A stretch of 64,000 bases of DNA from Glutamicibacter sp. B1 (GTDB lineage: Bacteria > Actinomycetota > Actinomycetes > Actinomycetales > Micrococcaceae), in NCBI RefSeq assembly GCF_039602135.1, contig NZ_CP125942.1, forward strand, positions 1,984,001-2,048,000, given 5' to 3'. Made by a program: the position numbers and the translations under genes. The notes under the pieces are model-generated. The model did no database searches. It saw only the letters and a list, made by a program, of their open reading frames with translations, and was not told the DNA's origin. Of this stretch, positions 52,473 to 61,531 are shown in pieces. Positions within the stretch are counted from its first letter, which is position 1, and every line of letters begins with the position of its first letter.

Positions 52473-53126
52473 ATGAACGAACTATTGCTGGACGATGTAA
52501 CCATCCGCTGGATTTCAGTTTCCGATATGGCGAACAACGTCTACCTCATTACCAACCGACACTCGGGCGAGCAATTGCTGATCGACGCCGCAGATGATGC
52601 GCCAGCTATCGCTGAACTGATCAACGAAGCAAAGAATGATGCAGACAATCCACGAATCGTCGGCATCGCAACCACCCACCAGCATTGGGATCATGTGCGT
52701 GCGCTGGCCGAAATCGTCGAACAGCACCCGGTGACAACCTATGCTGGTGCTGACGATATGGCAGGTATCGCTGAAGAATCAGGCGTCCAAATTACCAACG
52801 GACTCAACCATGGGGACCAACTCAAACTGGGCGAGGTAATTATCGAAGCGATCCATCTGCGCGGGCACACTCCGGGCTCAATCGGATATGCGTTGGTAGA
52901 TTCTTCCGGCCAGCCAGTCATCTTCAGCGGCGACAGTCTATTCCCTGGCGGTGTAGGAAATACGTGGAAGGATCCACAGCGTTTCCTCTCGCTGATCACC
53001 GACGTATCCGAACGAATTTTCGACCGCTTCCCAGATGAAACCAAGGTCCTACCGGGACATGGCGATGCGACCACTTTGGGCGCCGAACGTCCTCACCTGG
53101 ATGAATGGCGTGAGCGCGGCTGGTAG
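52473..53126 (+). CDS. Metallo-beta-lactamase-fold hydrolase (glyoxalase II-like)
   Basis: A 217-residue MBL-fold protein: metal motif TTHQHWDHV (H-x-H-x-D-H, about 68-76), LRGHTPGSIGY with the next histidine, FSGDSLFPGGVG with the bridging aspartate, and LPGHGDATT with the last histidine. This is the complete two-metal set of the glyoxalase II-like group, which hydrolyses thioesters or related esters. The substrate is unknown. It has no ribosome-binding site but a TAGTGT box at leaderless spacing. A perfect hairpin follows it. Confidence 0.9.
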   Translation: MNELLLDDVTIRWISVSDMANNVYLITNRHSGEQLLIDAADDAPAIAELINEAKNDADNPRIVGIATTHQHWDHVRALAEIVEQHPVTTYAGADDMAGIAEESGVQITNGLNHGDQLKLGEVIIEAIHLRGHTPGSIGYALVDSSGQPVIFSGDSLFPGGVGNTWKDPQRFLSLITDVSERIFDRFPDETKVLPGHGDATTLGAERPHLDEWRERGW

Positions 53127-53137
53127 GCAAACGCATG

Positions 53138-53170
53138 GTGATGCCCACCGAACGTGTCGGTGGGCATCAC
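53138..53170. terminator. Hairpin terminator between the MBL hydrolase and tam genes
   Basis: GTGATGCCCACCGA (53138-53151) and TCGGTGGGCATCAC (53157-53170) form a perfect 14-bp stem with loop ACGTG. The T tract is weak. It lies between convergent genes. Confidence 0.75.
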
Positions 53171-53212
53171 TGTGAAAGTTGGTCGATGATTCTCAATTCG
53201 CCGAGCCTGTGA

Positions 53213-54007
53213 TTATTGGGCTAGTTTGTGGCCAATCATGAAAATTCTGCGGAACGGGAAGTTCGTCAGCTTCGTCCCATCAGGTGCTTGGAACGACGGG
53301 TAGTGTTTGGAAACCGCAGTGCGATAGTCATCTTCGAATTCCAGATAGTCCTCCGCGTTTAAGGCAGCTTTGACCGGCAATAAAGCGGTACCACGAACCC
53401 AGTCCAAGATCGGATCCTCACCCAACAAAAGTTGTTGGAAGGTGCTCTCCCAAACGTTGGCTTGGAATCCGGCATCAAGTAAGAGTCGTTGATATTCATC
53501 TGGCTGGCCGACAACATTTCCGTGGCGCAGCACCCCTCCAAGTCTGCCAACCCACTTGGGACTCTCTGCAACCTCCCGCATCTGCACATGTGAGGGCGAA
53601 TCAAAATTACCCGGTACTTGGATCGCGACATAGGATCCAGTTTTCATCGCACGCAGCCACGTCGCTAGCAGCTCTCGGTGCTCCGGCAACCATTGCAACA
53701 TCGCGTTCGAGAAGAGTAGATCAAGGCCAGGTTCGGGTTGCCAAGTCGTGGCATCCGCAAGTCCGAATTGCAGATTCGGCTCATGCTCGCTCGATGAGGC
53801 CCTGTCGATCATCTCTTGGGAAGAATCCAACCCCACCACCTGTGCGGCAGGCCATCGTTGGGCCAGGAGTCTGGTCATATTTCCGGGGCCGCATCCCAAA
53901 TCCACAACCTTTTTCGGGTCGAGATCAACTAATTGGCCGAGCAGGTCTTTGTAGGGGCGACCCCGATAGTCGGCGAATTCCGTGTACTTTGCTGGATCCC
54001 ATTTCAT
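53213..54007 (-). CDS. tam: Trans-aconitate 2-methyltransferase
   Basis: A 264-residue SAM methyltransferase: MKWDPAKYTEFADYRGRPYKDLL (Tam N terminus), SAM motif I VVDLGCGPGNMTRLLAQRWP (about 34-53), acidic GLDSSQEMI, and the Tam blocks FSNAMLQWLPEH, VPGNFDSPSH and LPFRRIF-type end (FPFRRIFMIGHKL). Tam methylates trans-aconitate, which otherwise inhibits aconitase. TAGGCT lies six bases before the ATG, suggesting a leaderless transcript. It is divergent from the DUF3516 helicase gene, with 77 bases between. Confidence 0.93.
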   Translation of the reverse strand: MKWDPAKYTEFADYRGRPYKDLLGQLVDLDPKKVVDLGCGPGNMTRLLAQRWPAAQVVGLDSSQEMIDRASSSEHEPNLQFGLADATTWQPEPGLDLLFSNAMLQWLPEHRELLATWLRAMKTGSYVAIQVPGNFDSPSHVQMREVAESPKWVGRLGGVLRHGNVVGQPDEYQRLLLDAGFQANVWESTFQQLLLGEDPILDWVRGTALLPVKAALNAEDYLEFEDDYRTAVSKHYPSFQAPDGTKLTNFPFRRIFMIGHKLAQ

Positions 54008-54084
54008 GCCCTTAGCCTAATCCTTTGAACTTGGCTCACTTCAAGCACACAGTCATACTTCTCAACCGATAGGCTAGTAACATC

Positions 54085-56616
54085 ATGTTGCTCACCGAAT
54101 ATTTGCCAGCAGACAGCAAAAACGTATCCGACGACGAAATCTACGAGGCTTTCGGCCAATGGGTCGCCTCCCGTGGCATCACGCTTTACCCGGCACAGGA
54201 TGAAGCCTCGATGGCGCTGGCTGGTGGCAACAACGTCATCCTTGCCACGCCCACTGGTTCTGGCAAGTCCATGGTCGCCATCGCTGCCCACTTCTACGCA
54301 ATGGCTCGCGACCAGATCAGCTTCTACACGGCCCCCATCAAGGCCCTGGTTTCAGAGAAGTTCTTTGACTTGTGCAAGATCTTCGGTGCGGAAAACGTTG
54401 GCATGGTGACCGGCGACTCGTCGGTTAACGCGGATGCGCCAATTATCTGTTGCACCGCGGAGATTCTGGCCAACATCGCCCTGCGCGAAGGTTCTAAAGC
54501 CGACGTTGGCTGCGTGATCATGGATGAGTTCCACTTCTATGCCGATCCACAACGTGGTTGGGCCTGGCAGGTACCGCTCATTGAACTTCCTCAAGCCCAG
54601 TTCCTGCTTATGAGCGCAACCCTGGGCGACGTAACCCGCTTCGAAAAAGAACTCGAAGAACGCACTGGTACGCCAACGGTGACTGTGGCACATACCGAGC
54701 GTCCCATCCCACTGCATTTCTACTACTCCATGGAACCCGTGCAAGAAGCCGTGGAAGAACTGATCAAGACCAAGCAGGTCCCCATCTACATCGTTCACTT
54801 CTCCCAGCTTGACGCGATCGACCGAGCCACCGGGTTGATGAGTATCAATGTCGCCACCCGTGAAGAAAAGGAAAAAATCTCTGAAATGATCGGTGGCTTC
54901 CGCTTTGCTGCCGGCTTCGGTAAAACCCTGAATCGATTGGTGCGACATGGCATTGGTATCCACCATGCCGGCATGCTGCCAAAATATCGTCGCCTTGTTG
55001 AACAGCTCGCGCAGGCCGGGTTACTCAAGGTCATTTGCGGCACGGACACCTTGGGTGTTGGCATCAACGTTCCGATCCGTACTGTCGTCATCACCGCGCT
55101 ATCAAAGTTTGATGGCACCCGTACACGTATCGTCAACGCCCGCGAATTCCACCAGATTGCTGGCCGCGCGGGACGAGCCGGATTTGATACTGCCGGAACC
55201 GTATTGGTCCAAGCACCGGAACATGCCATTGAGAATCACAAGGCCATGGAAAAGGCTCTCAAAAAGCATGGTGAGGGTTCGTCCAAACTTAAGCAGATCC
55301 CTAAGAAGAAGCCACCACAGAACTTTGTGACCTGGGGCGAAAAGACCTTCGAAAGAATTGTCGCCGCTCCCCCAGAAACGCTGAAGTCTTCCTTCCAGGT
55401 ATCGCACTCAATGCTGCTGAACCTCTTGGAGCGCGAGGACAATGCATTCGAAGCAGCCGTGCGCCTGCTAAGCGAAAATCACGAGACGCCCGCAGCACAA
55501 CGCAAGCTGAAGCTTCGGGCCATCGGTATCCTACGTGAACTGATTGCCACCGAGGTAGTGGTGCGTCGTGATGAACCAGATGAATACGGCAATTACTACG
55601 AGTTGACCGTGCACCTTCAGCAAAACTTCGCGCTGAACCAGCCACTCTCGCCCTTCGCTTTGGCGGCGTTGGACTTGTTAGATCCGGACTCTGCCAGCTA
55701 CGCCCTCGACGTGGTTTCTGTCATTGAAGCCACCTTGGAAAAACCTCGCCAGGTGCTCTCCGGCCAGGAGAAAAAGGCCCGAGGCGAAGCCATCGCTGCC
55801 ATGAAGGCCGAAGGTATGGATTACAACGATCGCATGAACGCGCTCGATGAGATCACCTACCCGATGCCCCTGGCTGAAAAACTGGAATCGGCTTTTGAGC
55901 AGTATCGCTCCGGTGCACCGTGGCTCGCCGATTTTGAACTGCAACCGAAGTCGATCGTTCGTGACATGTACGAACGCGCCATGGGCTTCTCGGACTTTGT
56001 CCAGTACTACCAGCTTGCCCGCTCGGAAGGCGTGCTGCTGCGTTACCTCACCGATGCCTACAAAGCTCTGCGCCAGACTGTCCCCCAGGACGCCCTGCGT
56101 GAGGATCTAGAAGACCTGATCGAATGGCTGGGTGAAATGATTCGCCAGATCGACTCCTCGCTTCTTGACGAGTGGGAAGAACTCTCGCGTGGTGAACTGA
56201 GCGAAGAAACCGAAACTGCGCCACCACCGGCACCAGAAAAACTGACCAGCAATAAACGTGCCTTCCGAGTGATGGTTCGCAATGAGATGTTCCGTCGCGT
56301 CAAGCTCTTTGCTGACGAACAGGACCAGGCCCTCGGCGAACTCGACGAGCACAATGGCTTTGACGCCGATGCATGGGCCGACGCGATGGATGGCTACTTC
56401 GATGAGCATGATGACATTGACGATGGTCCCACTGGTCGCAGCTCTCAACTGTTCATAGTCAATGAGCTACCTCACCGAGTATGGGAAGTCCGTCAGATCT
56501 TCGCTGATCCTTCCGAACATCATGATTGGGGCATCAGCGCTACGATCTCCTTGGATGATTCCGATGAGGTCGGTGCGCCAGTCGTGACCGTGACTTCTGT
56601 GGGGCGTTTGGACTAG
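54085..56616 (+). CDS. DEAD/DEAH-box helicase with DUF3516 domain
   Basis: An 843-residue SF2 helicase. ATPase motifs: YPAQDEASMALAGGNNVILATPTGSGKS (motif I), MDEFHFY (motif II, DEFH), LLMSATLGD (III), and in the second RecA domain GIGIHHAGMLPKYRR, GTDTLGVGINVPIRTVVITAL and HQIAGRAGRAGFDTAG (VI). This is the Ski2/Mtr4-like arrangement. The C-terminal about 350 residues correspond to DUF3516, found in actinobacteria, with no known biochemical role. It is likely an RNA helicase. The start is ATG 54085 with no Shine-Dalgarno sequence; TAGGCT lies nine bases upstream. It is followed four bases later by a Nudix gene. Confidence 0.92.
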   Translation: MLLTEYLPADSKNVSDDEIYEAFGQWVASRGITLYPAQDEASMALAGGNNVILATPTGSGKSMVAIAAHFYAMARDQISFYTAPIKALVSEKFFDLCKIFGAENVGMVTGDSSVNADAPIICCTAEILANIALREGSKADVGCVIMDEFHFYADPQRGWAWQVPLIELPQAQFLLMSATLGDVTRFEKELEERTGTPTVTVAHTERPIPLHFYYSMEPVQEAVEELIKTKQVPIYIVHFSQLDAIDRATGLMSINVATREEKEKISEMIGGFRFAAGFGKTLNRLVRHGIGIHHAGMLPKYRRLVEQLAQAGLLKVICGTDTLGVGINVPIRTVVITALSKFDGTRTRIVNAREFHQIAGRAGRAGFDTAGTVLVQAPEHAIENHKAMEKALKKHGEGSSKLKQIPKKKPPQNFVTWGEKTFERIVAAPPETLKSSFQVSHSMLLNLLEREDNAFEAAVRLLSENHETPAAQRKLKLRAIGILRELIATEVVVRRDEPDEYGNYYELTVHLQQNFALNQPLSPFALAALDLLDPDSASYALDVVSVIEATLEKPRQVLSGQEKKARGEAIAAMKAEGMDYNDRMNALDEITYPMPLAEKLESAFEQYRSGAPWLADFELQPKSIVRDMYERAMGFSDFVQYYQLARSEGVLLRYLTDAYKALRQTVPQDALREDLEDLIEWLGEMIRQIDSSLLDEWEELSRGELSEETETAPPPAPEKLTSNKRAFRVMVRNEMFRRVKLFADEQDQALGELDEHNGFDADAWADAMDGYFDEHDDIDDGPTGRSSQLFIVNELPHRVWEVRQIFADPSEHHDWGISATISLDDSDEVGAPVVTVTSVGRLD

Positions 56617-56620
56617 TACG

Positions 56621-57025
56621 ATGCTCGCCATCAGCTACGTCGTTTTCGTCGACGGCAATAAAGTCTTGTTGCAACTGCGCGAAGGCACGGGTTTCATGGA
56701 TGGGTACTGGAGTATCGCCGCTGCAGGGCATGTCGAGCCAGATGAAGGCAGTATGGACGCTGCGCTTCGTGAGGCCCGCGAAGAATTAGGCGTAGAGCTC
56801 CGTACGGCCGATGTTCACTTATTCATTTCGGCGCTGCGTCAGGAACCTTTTATCGGTGCCAATGAAGTTGTTGATGATTTTTATCTAACGACTTGTTGGT
56901 CCGGGACACCACAAATTATGGAACCGGATCGGACCGCCAATCTGCGCTGGTTCGATATTAGTCATCTTCCACAAAACGTGGTTCCTCACGAACGGCCCGT
57001 ACTTTTAGAGTTACTTCAGGATTAG
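56621..57025 (+). CDS. Nudix hydrolase
   Basis: A 134-residue Nudix protein with a complete box G-x5-E-x7-REUxEExGU in GHVEPDEGSMDAALREAREELGV (about 32-54). Substrates of such small stand-alone Nudix enzymes range from oxidised dNTPs to nucleotide sugars; none can be assigned. It starts four bases after the helicase stop and is probably co-transcribed with it. Confidence 0.92.
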   Translation: MLAISYVVFVDGNKVLLQLREGTGFMDGYWSIAAAGHVEPDEGSMDAALREAREELGVELRTADVHLFISALRQEPFIGANEVVDDFYLTTCWSGTPQIMEPDRTANLRWFDISHLPQNVVPHERPVLLELLQD

Positions 57026-57142
57026 TCGCCCTAGTCCGCTGAGCCGCAAGAAACTCGCCGAATTTCTACGGTAACCACACAGTGACCGATACTGCCCGCA
57101 GTGACTGTCGAAAAATCGATAGCCATGTTGCGGGCATTGTCG

Positions 57143-57148
57143 TAAGGT
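57143..57148 (+). promoter_or_regulatory. -10 element of the small membrane protein gene
   Basis: TAAGGT is followed by six bases and ATG 57155, the same leaderless spacing seen elsewhere in the window. AAGG could alternatively be a weak ribosome-binding site. Confidence 0.4.
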
Positions 57149-57154
57149 ATGGCC

Positions 57155-57346
57155 ATGAACGGATTCCAGCTGCGCCTGGTGGGTGCATGCATCTTACTGT
57201 TTGTATTGATCGGCCTGCTCAGCGGATGGTCGGCGCTCTTTGCCGCCGATGCTCTGCTCTCCACATTGCTTCAGGCCGGGCTCCTTATCTTGGGGCTGGC
57301 ACTGGTGTATCAAGGTGAAAACTTACGAAGCAGCCCAGCGCAATAG
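57155..57346 (+). CDS. Small two-helix membrane protein, unknown function
   Basis: A 63-residue (65 if ATG 57149 is used) protein consisting almost entirely of two hydrophobic helices, LRLVGACILLFVLIGLLSGWSALF and LLSTLLQAGLLILGLALVYQG, with a short polar tail. There is no recognised family. The frame has normal codon use, and a -10 box at leaderless spacing supports expression. It ends four bases before the 3' end of the convergent kinase gene. Treated as a probable real small gene. Confidence 0.55.
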   Translation: MNGFQLRLVGACILLFVLIGLLSGWSALFAADALLSTLLQAGLLILGLALVYQGENLRSSPAQ

Positions 57347-57350
57347 GTAG

Positions 57351-58292
57351 TCAGTTTTCAAGTAACTCTTTGAGCCAGCTAGTACAGGCCACGGCTTGTT
57401 GCGCGTGGTAGCTTCTCAGCGTGGGCAGCGAAGGAACCGGTGGGCGACGCGCAGCATCCAGATAAAAACCAGTGAGTCCCGCGAGCGCACTAACGAGCTC
57501 AGTTGATGTCACAGAGGCAAAGATTCGATGTGAATCAACAATGGATTGAACATCGAGTAACGGTTCGTGTAATCGCGCTTCGATCAGCAACGTTAACGCG
57601 TCGTACCACGCAGCTCCGCGGGCAGCCCATGGCCAGTCCACCAGGTAAATATCGCCATCGTTTCCAACCAAAATATTGTCTGCACGCAGATCAGCATGTA
57701 CTAGTTCCTCACCTGCGAGCAATAATGCTGCGGGTTCGGCTAGCTGATGAAGTTCCTGAAGGTGCTGAGCTATCCACGGATCATTAGGAACAAAATCGTC
57801 GTCAATGATTCGGCTGAACCCGGCAAAGTCGTCTCGCAGCTCATCTTCTAGGCGTGGAAGTCCCCGAACCAAGGATTCTGGAACAGACGAATTGAGGTCC
57901 GCAACGGAATCAAGTACAGCTAGGAGCTCGTCTGGATTCCACGGAAGGGCTGGTCGATTTCCAGGTGCTTCAGCGAAGACGAGCGCTTGCCACCCCTGGC
58001 ACTGCACATGTGACAGCAGTTTCGGGGCAGGTAATGTTTCGGGAAGTTTGGCAGCAATGTTCGCTTCCTTGGCGTGCAGTTGAGCTGCAAAATCGTTGAC
58101 TTCAGCGTCTACGGCTTTCACAAAGACCACGCGTCCATCTTGCAACTGCACAAGGTCAGCACTGCCTGGCGAAAACCCACCGATTTGCCGCGTGGCCTCT
58201 ACGACGTTCGAGCCCAGTCGACTTTCAATGGTCGACCGCAAAGCTTGCGGAAGTTCGGGCCAAGATATTCGCTGTGGGAATTGGATGCGCAT
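57351..58292 (-). CDS. APH-family phosphotransferase
   Basis: A 313-residue protein of the aminoglycoside/choline kinase-like fold. Brenner motif HADLRADNILV (H-x-D-x4-N) and the metal-binding VDWPWAA (DxW variant of DFG), preceded by a nucleotide-binding N lobe (FVKAVDAE, with the lysine). Such chromosomal actinobacterial members phosphorylate diverse small molecules, and a resistance role should not be assumed. It is convergent with the small membrane protein gene and follows the YdjM-like gene by 40 bases. Confidence 0.88.
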   Translation of the reverse strand: MRIQFPQRISWPELPQALRSTIESRLGSNVVEATRQIGGFSPGSADLVQLQDGRVVFVKAVDAEVNDFAAQLHAKEANIAAKLPETLPAPKLLSHVQCQGWQALVFAEAPGNRPALPWNPDELLAVLDSVADLNSSVPESLVRGLPRLEDELRDDFAGFSRIIDDDFVPNDPWIAQHLQELHQLAEPAALLLAGEELVHADLRADNILVGNDGDIYLVDWPWAARGAAWYDALTLLIEARLHEPLLDVQSIVDSHRIFASVTSTELVSALAGLTGFYLDAARRPPVPSLPTLRSYHAQQAVACTSWLKELLEN

Positions 58293-58332
58293 GAAGTGGA
58301 TACTTCCAGATCATGGCGTGCACAACAAGAAG

Positions 58333-59085
58333 TCAAGCAACAATGAGCGCAATGCCCACATAGGTCGTCAGGAGTGTGGCCAAGAGCCATTCAGCGGTGG
58401 AACCGGTCTCAGCAAGGATTGGCACAGCCACCCGCCCATTGGACTTCCAGCAACCACCAATGACTGGTAGTTTGCGGAACCACCGCGGCGAACCGATCTT
58501 GATGGGCCAAATCAGATTGCAGCCACCGATGGTCAGCATGTCCCCGAGTACATGCACGATTACCCCTAGCGCCACCGCCAAGAGGAACCACATGTTCTCT
58601 TCGGGAGCGTTGACGCCGACGAAGGCGCCGGTCGCTAGGGCAATGATCCAGCACAATAACGGTGGCATGAATTTCACTGACTTCACAGCGAAGGAAATCA
58701 ACAGGATTGCAAAGAGCGCCGCTGCTGGATAGACCGTGCCCAGGGCGACTGTCTGAACATCCCAGCCGTTGGCAAGCCACGCCAAGAAGATGAAAAACGC
58801 CATACCTAGGATTGAGTGCGTACCGTTTCGATGGCCTCCGGAGACTTCACCGACGATCCGCGCAAAAATGCTGGAGAAGGGTGGCAGGGCGCGGGCAATG
58901 GTCGCCCCATGATGATCAGCATCCGGCAACAATGCGGCCCCTGCGCATACGATCGCACCGGCGAGTGTTTCCCAACGATCCATTTCGAAGGTACCCAGCC
59001 CGAGATTAACCGAACCTACGGTGACCGGAGTAGTAATTGCCAACCATGCGGCTGCGCCGCTCACCGCGTGGTGTCCACCCATCAT
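58333..59085 (-). CDS. YdjM-like metal-dependent hydrolase family membrane protein
   Basis: A 250-residue integral membrane protein of the YdjM (LexA-regulated inner-membrane hydrolase) family. Motifs: MMGGHHAVSGAAAW at the N terminus, LLPDADHHGATIAR, GGHRNGTHSILG, and HVLGDMLTIGGCNLIWPI; the histidines and aspartates match the proposed metal ligands. About six hydrophobic helices. ATG 59085 gives the family start MMGGHH; the frame is open another 84 bases upstream without homology. Function is unproven; phospholipase-like activity has been suggested for the family. Confidence 0.9.
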   Translation of the reverse strand: MMGGHHAVSGAAAWLAITTPVTVGSVNLGLGTFEMDRWETLAGAIVCAGAALLPDADHHGATIARALPPFSSIFARIVGEVSGGHRNGTHSILGMAFFIFLAWLANGWDVQTVALGTVYPAAALFAILLISFAVKSVKFMPPLLCWIIALATGAFVGVNAPEENMWFLLAVALGVIVHVLGDMLTIGGCNLIWPIKIGSPRWFRKLPVIGGCWKSNGRVAVPILAETGSTAEWLLATLLTTYVGIALIVA

Positions 59086-59134
59086 GCATTCAACCTTAGG
59101 ACTGGTCACCGACGTTTTAGCGGCATGACGGCGG

Positions 59135-59147
59135 TAAGCTAGGACAC
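59135..59147 (+). promoter_or_regulatory. -10 element of likely leaderless GNAT mRNA
   Basis: TAAGCT (59135-59140) is followed by seven bases and ATG 59148. AGGA at 59141-59144 is too close to the ATG for a normal Shine-Dalgarno sequence. Confidence 0.4.
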
Positions 59148-59636
59148 ATGAGTATTGTGCGCGAAGCAACCATCGATGACTGCCCGCAGATTCTAGAACT
59201 AATTCAGGAACTTGCGGACTATGAGAAGGAACCAGACGCGGTGGTTAACACCGTTCAGGCGCTAGAAGAGCACCTCTTCGGGGCGAACCCCCAGGTCTTT
59301 GCCCACGTCGCCGATGACGGATCTGGAACCATCGTGGGTATTGCTATCTGGTACTTGACCTATTCCACGTGGGAAGGCCGTCACGGGATTCACCTCGAAG
59401 ACCTTTACGTCCGTGCCAATCAGCGTGGATTGGGCACAGGAAACGCCCTATTGCGCACGCTCGCCAAAATCTGTGTAGATCGCGGATACAAGCGTCTGGA
59501 GTGGCAGGTTCTGGATTGGAACGAACCAGCTATCAAATTTTATGACTCACTGGGTGCCGGCGCACTCGACGGGTGGACCACCCGTCGTTTGGACGGCGAT
59601 GACCTGGTGGCCCTCGGATCACAAGGAGCTAAGTAA
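59148..59636 (+). CDS. GNAT-family N-acetyltransferase (diamine/spermidine acetyltransferase-like)
   Basis: A 162-residue GNAT: VREATIDDCPQILELIQELADYEKEPDAV (N terminus of the SSAT-like group), IHLEDLYVRANQRGLGTGNALLRTLA with the acetyl-CoA pyrophosphate loop R-G-x-G-x-G/A, and LEWQVLDWNEPAIKFYDSLGA. Relatives acetylate polyamines or thialysine; the substrate here is not certain. Its stop overlaps the start of the peptidase gene (TAATG), so the two are co-translated. Confidence 0.9.
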   Translation: MSIVREATIDDCPQILELIQELADYEKEPDAVVNTVQALEEHLFGANPQVFAHVADDGSGTIVGIAIWYLTYSTWEGRHGIHLEDLYVRANQRGLGTGNALLRTLAKICVDRGYKRLEWQVLDWNEPAIKFYDSLGAGALDGWTTRRLDGDDLVALGSQGAK

Positions 59637-60922
59637 TGACCCATTACCGGGGCATGGACGTCACCGACCATTTCATCGATGTACCGCTGGATCACGCAAA
59701 TCCCGAGGGCGAAAAAATCTCGGTGTTCGCTCGGGAAGTCAGCACCGACTCCAGCAGGCCATGGTTACTGTTTTTGCAGGGCGGACCGGGTGGAAAATCT
59801 CCACGCCCGGGATCCCTGGCAGGATGGTTGGCCGAGGCTGTTAAACACTTCCGTGTCCTCTTACTCGATCAGCGAGGCACCGGCCTATCATCACCTGCTA
59901 ACCGCCAAACCCTGCCTTTGCGTGGCGATTCGGCCGCTCAGGCCCGCTACTTATCGCATTTCCGTGCGGATTCGATTGTGCGCGATGCAGAAGCATTCCG
60001 TAAGCATTTGGGCATCGATAAGTGGAGCACGTTGGGCCAAAGCTATGGCGGTTTCTGCACCCTCACGTATCTTTCGCTTTTCCCCCAGTCCCTCACCCGC
60101 TGCTTGGTGACCGGTGGCCTAGCGTCCTTGGATCAGGATGCAAGAACTGTCTACCGTGCTACTTATCAGCGCATGGCAGAGCGCAATCGTGAGTACTTTT
60201 CTTGGTACCCCCAGGACTTCGAGACATTGCACGAAATTTACCAGCATCTTCGTAGCAACGACGATGAACGATTGCCAAATGGTCAAAAAGTCACCGTCGA
60301 ATTAGTGCAAATGCTCGGCATGTATCTCGGAGGCAATACCCGAGTCCATCTGCTACACCACATTTTTGAGGAAGCCTTTGTCCAAACGACCGGCGGGCCA
60401 CGACTCTCGGATACGTTCCTCGATGCGTTACAGGCGCAAGCCTCCTTCGCCTCCAACCCGCTCTACGCCCTGATGCATGAAACGATCTATGCCCAGGGTG
60501 CTGCCACGAACTTTGCCGCCGAGCAAGTGCTTCCGGAATTCGAAGAGTTCACAGCGCATGCCGACACGCCTCTGCTCACCGGTGAAATGATCTTCCGGTG
60601 GCATTTTGCCACGGATCCGGCTTTACGCCCGCTGGAGGATGTGGCCCGCATCTTGGCAGAGCACGAGCACTTTGGGCCACTGTACGATCTTGAGGTGCTG
60701 GCAAAGAACACCGTGCCAGTAGCAGCGGCCGTTTATCACGATGACGTTTATGTGGATCGTGAGCTTTCATTGCGGACCGCTTCTCAGGTCGCAGGTCTGC
60801 AACCGTGGGTCACCGATGAATATCATCACGATGGTATCGGCGATGATGGGCCAGCAATTTTCCGTCGGCTCTTGGCCATGACAAATGGTGAGGATCCAGA
60901 AGCTGCCGCCAAGGACCAATAG
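59636..60922 (+). CDS. pip: Proline iminopeptidase-like alpha/beta hydrolase
   Basis: A 428-residue S33-family hydrolase: LFLQGGPGGKSPRPG (oxyanion-hole HGGPG motif, H replaced by Q), LLLDQRGTGLSSP, and the nucleophile elbow LGQSYGGFC. This is the larger actinobacterial form of proline iminopeptidase, which releases N-terminal proline from peptides. The C-terminal acid and histidine are placed near VAAAVYHDDVYVD and DEYHHDGIGDDG. It is coupled to the GNAT gene through a TAATG junction and ends in a hairpin. Confidence 0.9.
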   Translation: MTHYRGMDVTDHFIDVPLDHANPEGEKISVFAREVSTDSSRPWLLFLQGGPGGKSPRPGSLAGWLAEAVKHFRVLLLDQRGTGLSSPANRQTLPLRGDSAAQARYLSHFRADSIVRDAEAFRKHLGIDKWSTLGQSYGGFCTLTYLSLFPQSLTRCLVTGGLASLDQDARTVYRATYQRMAERNREYFSWYPQDFETLHEIYQHLRSNDDERLPNGQKVTVELVQMLGMYLGGNTRVHLLHHIFEEAFVQTTGGPRLSDTFLDALQAQASFASNPLYALMHETIYAQGAATNFAAEQVLPEFEEFTAHADTPLLTGEMIFRWHFATDPALRPLEDVARILAEHEHFGPLYDLEVLAKNTVPVAAAVYHDDVYVDRELSLRTASQVAGLQPWVTDEYHHDGIGDDGPAIFRRLLAMTNGEDPEAAAKDQ

Positions 60923-60935
60923 TTACTCAACGCAC

Positions 60936-60971
60936 AAGGCACGCTCTTTCCGCAGGGAAGGAGCGCGCCTT
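60936..60971 (+). terminator. Hairpin after the proline iminopeptidase gene
   Basis: AAGGCACGCTCTTTCC (60936-60951) pairs with GGAAGGAGCGCGCCTT (60956-60971), with one wobble and one mismatch and a 4-base loop. It lies 14 bases after the stop and just before the convergent MarR gene. T tract is short. Confidence 0.6.
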
Positions 60972-60986
60972 AGCTATAGCCAGAAT

Positions 60987-61439
60987 TTAGCCGTCGAGTC
61001 CGGCAGCGATCTGTTCGTTGATATGCTGCAGGAGCGGAACCACACGAGCCAATGCTAGTTGTTCCTCCTGGCTGAAATCGCCGATCCCACTCAAGAGCAC
61101 GTTGATCGCCCGCGAGCGGTAACCACGGATCTCTTGCAGTCCGTTCTCGGTCAGGCTCACGAGGCTGGCCCGGCCGTCGTTGGGATCGGACTGACGCTGC
61201 ACCAGCTGGTCATTTTCCAGTCGGATAATTAGCCCGGTCATGGTCGGTTGGGCGACACGCTGCTCAACAGCCAGATCGCCCACTCGCTGGGCACCAAGTC
61301 GTTCGAGGGAAGAGAGTACCCGCCAAGCCGTGACGGAGCGTCCCTGTCCGGCGGCCTGACCCAACAGGCGGGACATGGTTCCTGAGGCTAGCGCCAAGTC
61401 GGTGGCGACGGTCTGTGTGTCAAGCGATTCTGCGCTCAT
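60987..61439 (-). CDS. MarR-family transcriptional regulator
   Basis: A 150-residue MarR regulator: TAWRVLSSLERLGAQRVGDLAVEQRVAQPTMTGLIIRLENDQLVQRQSDPNDGRASLVSLTENG is a complete winged HTH with the DPNDGR wing. Terminal helices (HINEQIAAGL) form the dimer interface. ATG 61439 fits the AGGGGAA site better than ATG 61442. The target is unknown; terC, 93 bases upstream on the same strand, has its own terminator, so the two are separate units. Confidence 0.93.
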   Translation of the reverse strand: MSAESLDTQTVATDLALASGTMSRLLGQAAGQGRSVTAWRVLSSLERLGAQRVGDLAVEQRVAQPTMTGLIIRLENDQLVQRQSDPNDGRASLVSLTENGLQEIRGYRSRAINVLLSGIGDFSQEEQLALARVVPLLQHINEQIAAGLDG

Positions 61440-61482
61440 CATATTCCCCTGGGAGAAGATCCATAAGTAAAGGGTCAGAGAA

Positions 61483-61520
61483 AACCCGCCGGCCGGGCTT
61501 AAAAGACCGACCGACGGGTT
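61483..61520 (-). terminator. Terminator of terC
   Basis: AACCCG-CGG-CGG-type arm starting at 61483 pairs with CCG-CCG-CGGGTT ending at 61520, with two mismatches. On the minus strand it runs into TTTTCTCT. It lies 11 bases after the terC stop. Confidence 0.7.
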
Positions 61521-61531
61521 GCTCTTTTCGG

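Noticed and set aside
57351..58292. Antibiotic resistance gene (aminoglycoside phosphotransferase)
   Set aside because: It has the APH kinase fold, but chromosomal relatives of this type act on many substrates and nothing links it to resistance.
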